Source: Callipepla californica brunnescens (taxonomy: Eukaryota; Chordata; Aves; Galliformes; Odontophoridae). From it: DNA of 64,000 nucleotides. The stretch lies in assembly GCA_023055505.1 (NCBI GenBank), contig JALIRH010000018.1:12683146-12747145 (forward strand), in the 5' to 3' direction. Under the pieces are notes generated by a model. The model was not told where the DNA came from, made no database searches, and worked only from the letters and a program-made list of their open reading frames with translations. The position numbers and the translations under genes are program-made. Position 1 is the stretch's first letter, and every line of letters begins with the position of its first letter. This document shows positions 63,380 through 64,000 of the stretch, one piece after another.

Positions 63380-64000
63380 CACAGAATCACAAATGAAGGT
63401 GTTGGAAGTGACCTCTAGAGATCTAGTCCAGCACCCCTGCTAAAGCAGTCTCCCTAAACCAGGTTGCACAGGTAGGGGTCCAGGTGGGTCTTGAACATCT
63501 CTAGAGGAGACTCCACCACCTCTCTGTGCAGCCTATGCCAGTGCTCCATCACCCTCACTGTGAAGAAGTTCCCGTGCACATTTGAGTAGAACTTCCTATG
63601 CCTCAGTTTGTGGCCATTTTTCCTTGTCCTATCACCACAGACTGTTGAGAAGAGTTCAGCCTCGTCCCTTGGCCTCCTGCTCCTTAGATGTTTATAATGT
63701 GGATCAGATCCCCTCTGAGTCTTCTTTTCTGAAGGCTGAACAGACCCAGGTCTCTCAGCCTCTCCTTATAAGGGAGTTGTTCCACATCCTTTATCATCTT
63801 TGTAGCCCTCCGCTGAACTCTTTCCAGGGGATCCCTGTCTTTTTTGTAGCAGTGAGCCCAGAATTGAACACAGTAGTCCAGGTGATGCCTCACCAGGGCA
63901 GAGTAGAGGGGGAGGATCACCTCCCTCAACCTGCTGGCCACACTCTTTTTAATGCACCCCAGGATCGGATTGGCCTTCTTGGCCACCAGGGCACACTGCT
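63380..64000 (-). mobile_element. CR1 LINE, 3' part, runs off the right edge
   Basis: The left end is a CR1 3' terminus in reverse (cacagaatcac, then a diverged ggttggaag block). Between 63684 and 63986 the minus strand has an unbroken 100-codon frame from the C-terminal part of the CR1 pol protein, with motifs [21 protein letters not shown] and [12 protein letters not shown]. It is the least damaged CR1 piece in the window. The reverse transcriptase core would lie outside the window to the right. Confidence 0.93.

Noticed and set aside
1..64000. Bacterial-type systems, CRISPR arrays, operons
   Set aside because: Composition, CR1 content and lack of dense coding all indicate vertebrate nuclear DNA. 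No regularly spaced repeat-spacer array was seen; the leader repeats at 19911-20268 are only three copies and belong to the provirus.

Overview
The window looks like gene-poor, AT-rich bird DNA, most likely chicken or a close galliform. The main reason is the interspersed repeat content: almost every recognisable repeat is a CR1 LINE fragment with the avian 3' end (an ATTCTATGATTCTATG-like tail, seen in reverse as 'catagaatcatagaa' followed by 'ggttggaagggacct'). No mammalian SINE or L1 was seen. I found no convincing host protein-coding gene, tRNA or rRNA. Most open frames are short chance frames.

The standout feature is a very young endogenous retrovirus (ERV) on the minus strand at 15737-21062. 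It has two 737-bp LTRs that I read as identical, a 5-bp target duplication (gcgtc), and an 18-nt primer binding site matching the 3' end of serine tRNA. Its 5' leader is about 740 nt long and carries three copies of a ~130-bp structured repeat. It has one intact 605-codon Gag-like frame, no pol at all, and a short decayed env transmembrane-subunit remnant before the 3' LTR. One coiled-coil ORF between two LTRs, with a U3 rich in GATA motifs, resembles what I recall of the chicken ENS-1/ERNI (Soprano) family. That family assignment is inference from architecture, not from alignment.

Layout: 1-15731 is mostly unique AT-rich sequence with two CR1 pieces and simple repeats; 15732-21067 is the provirus and its target duplication; 21068-45659 is unique AT-rich sequence with scattered short CR1 tails, one old CR1/L3-like piece and a long (AAAAT)n array; 45660-49165 holds two independent plus-strand CR1 pol fragments; 49166-64000 is mostly unique sequence with a minus-strand CR1 at 54427-55225 and another that runs off the right edge from 63380. 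Two short stretches flanked by good splice signals (31337-31413 and 33873-33912) are weak exon candidates.

The provirus parts make sense together. The LTR supplies promoter and polyadenylation signals, and the leader supplies the primer site and probably packaging structure. The single ORF supplies a Gag-like protein, and reverse transcriptase, integrase and protease must have come from another element. All coordinates and matches were read by eye; no alignment or database search was run.
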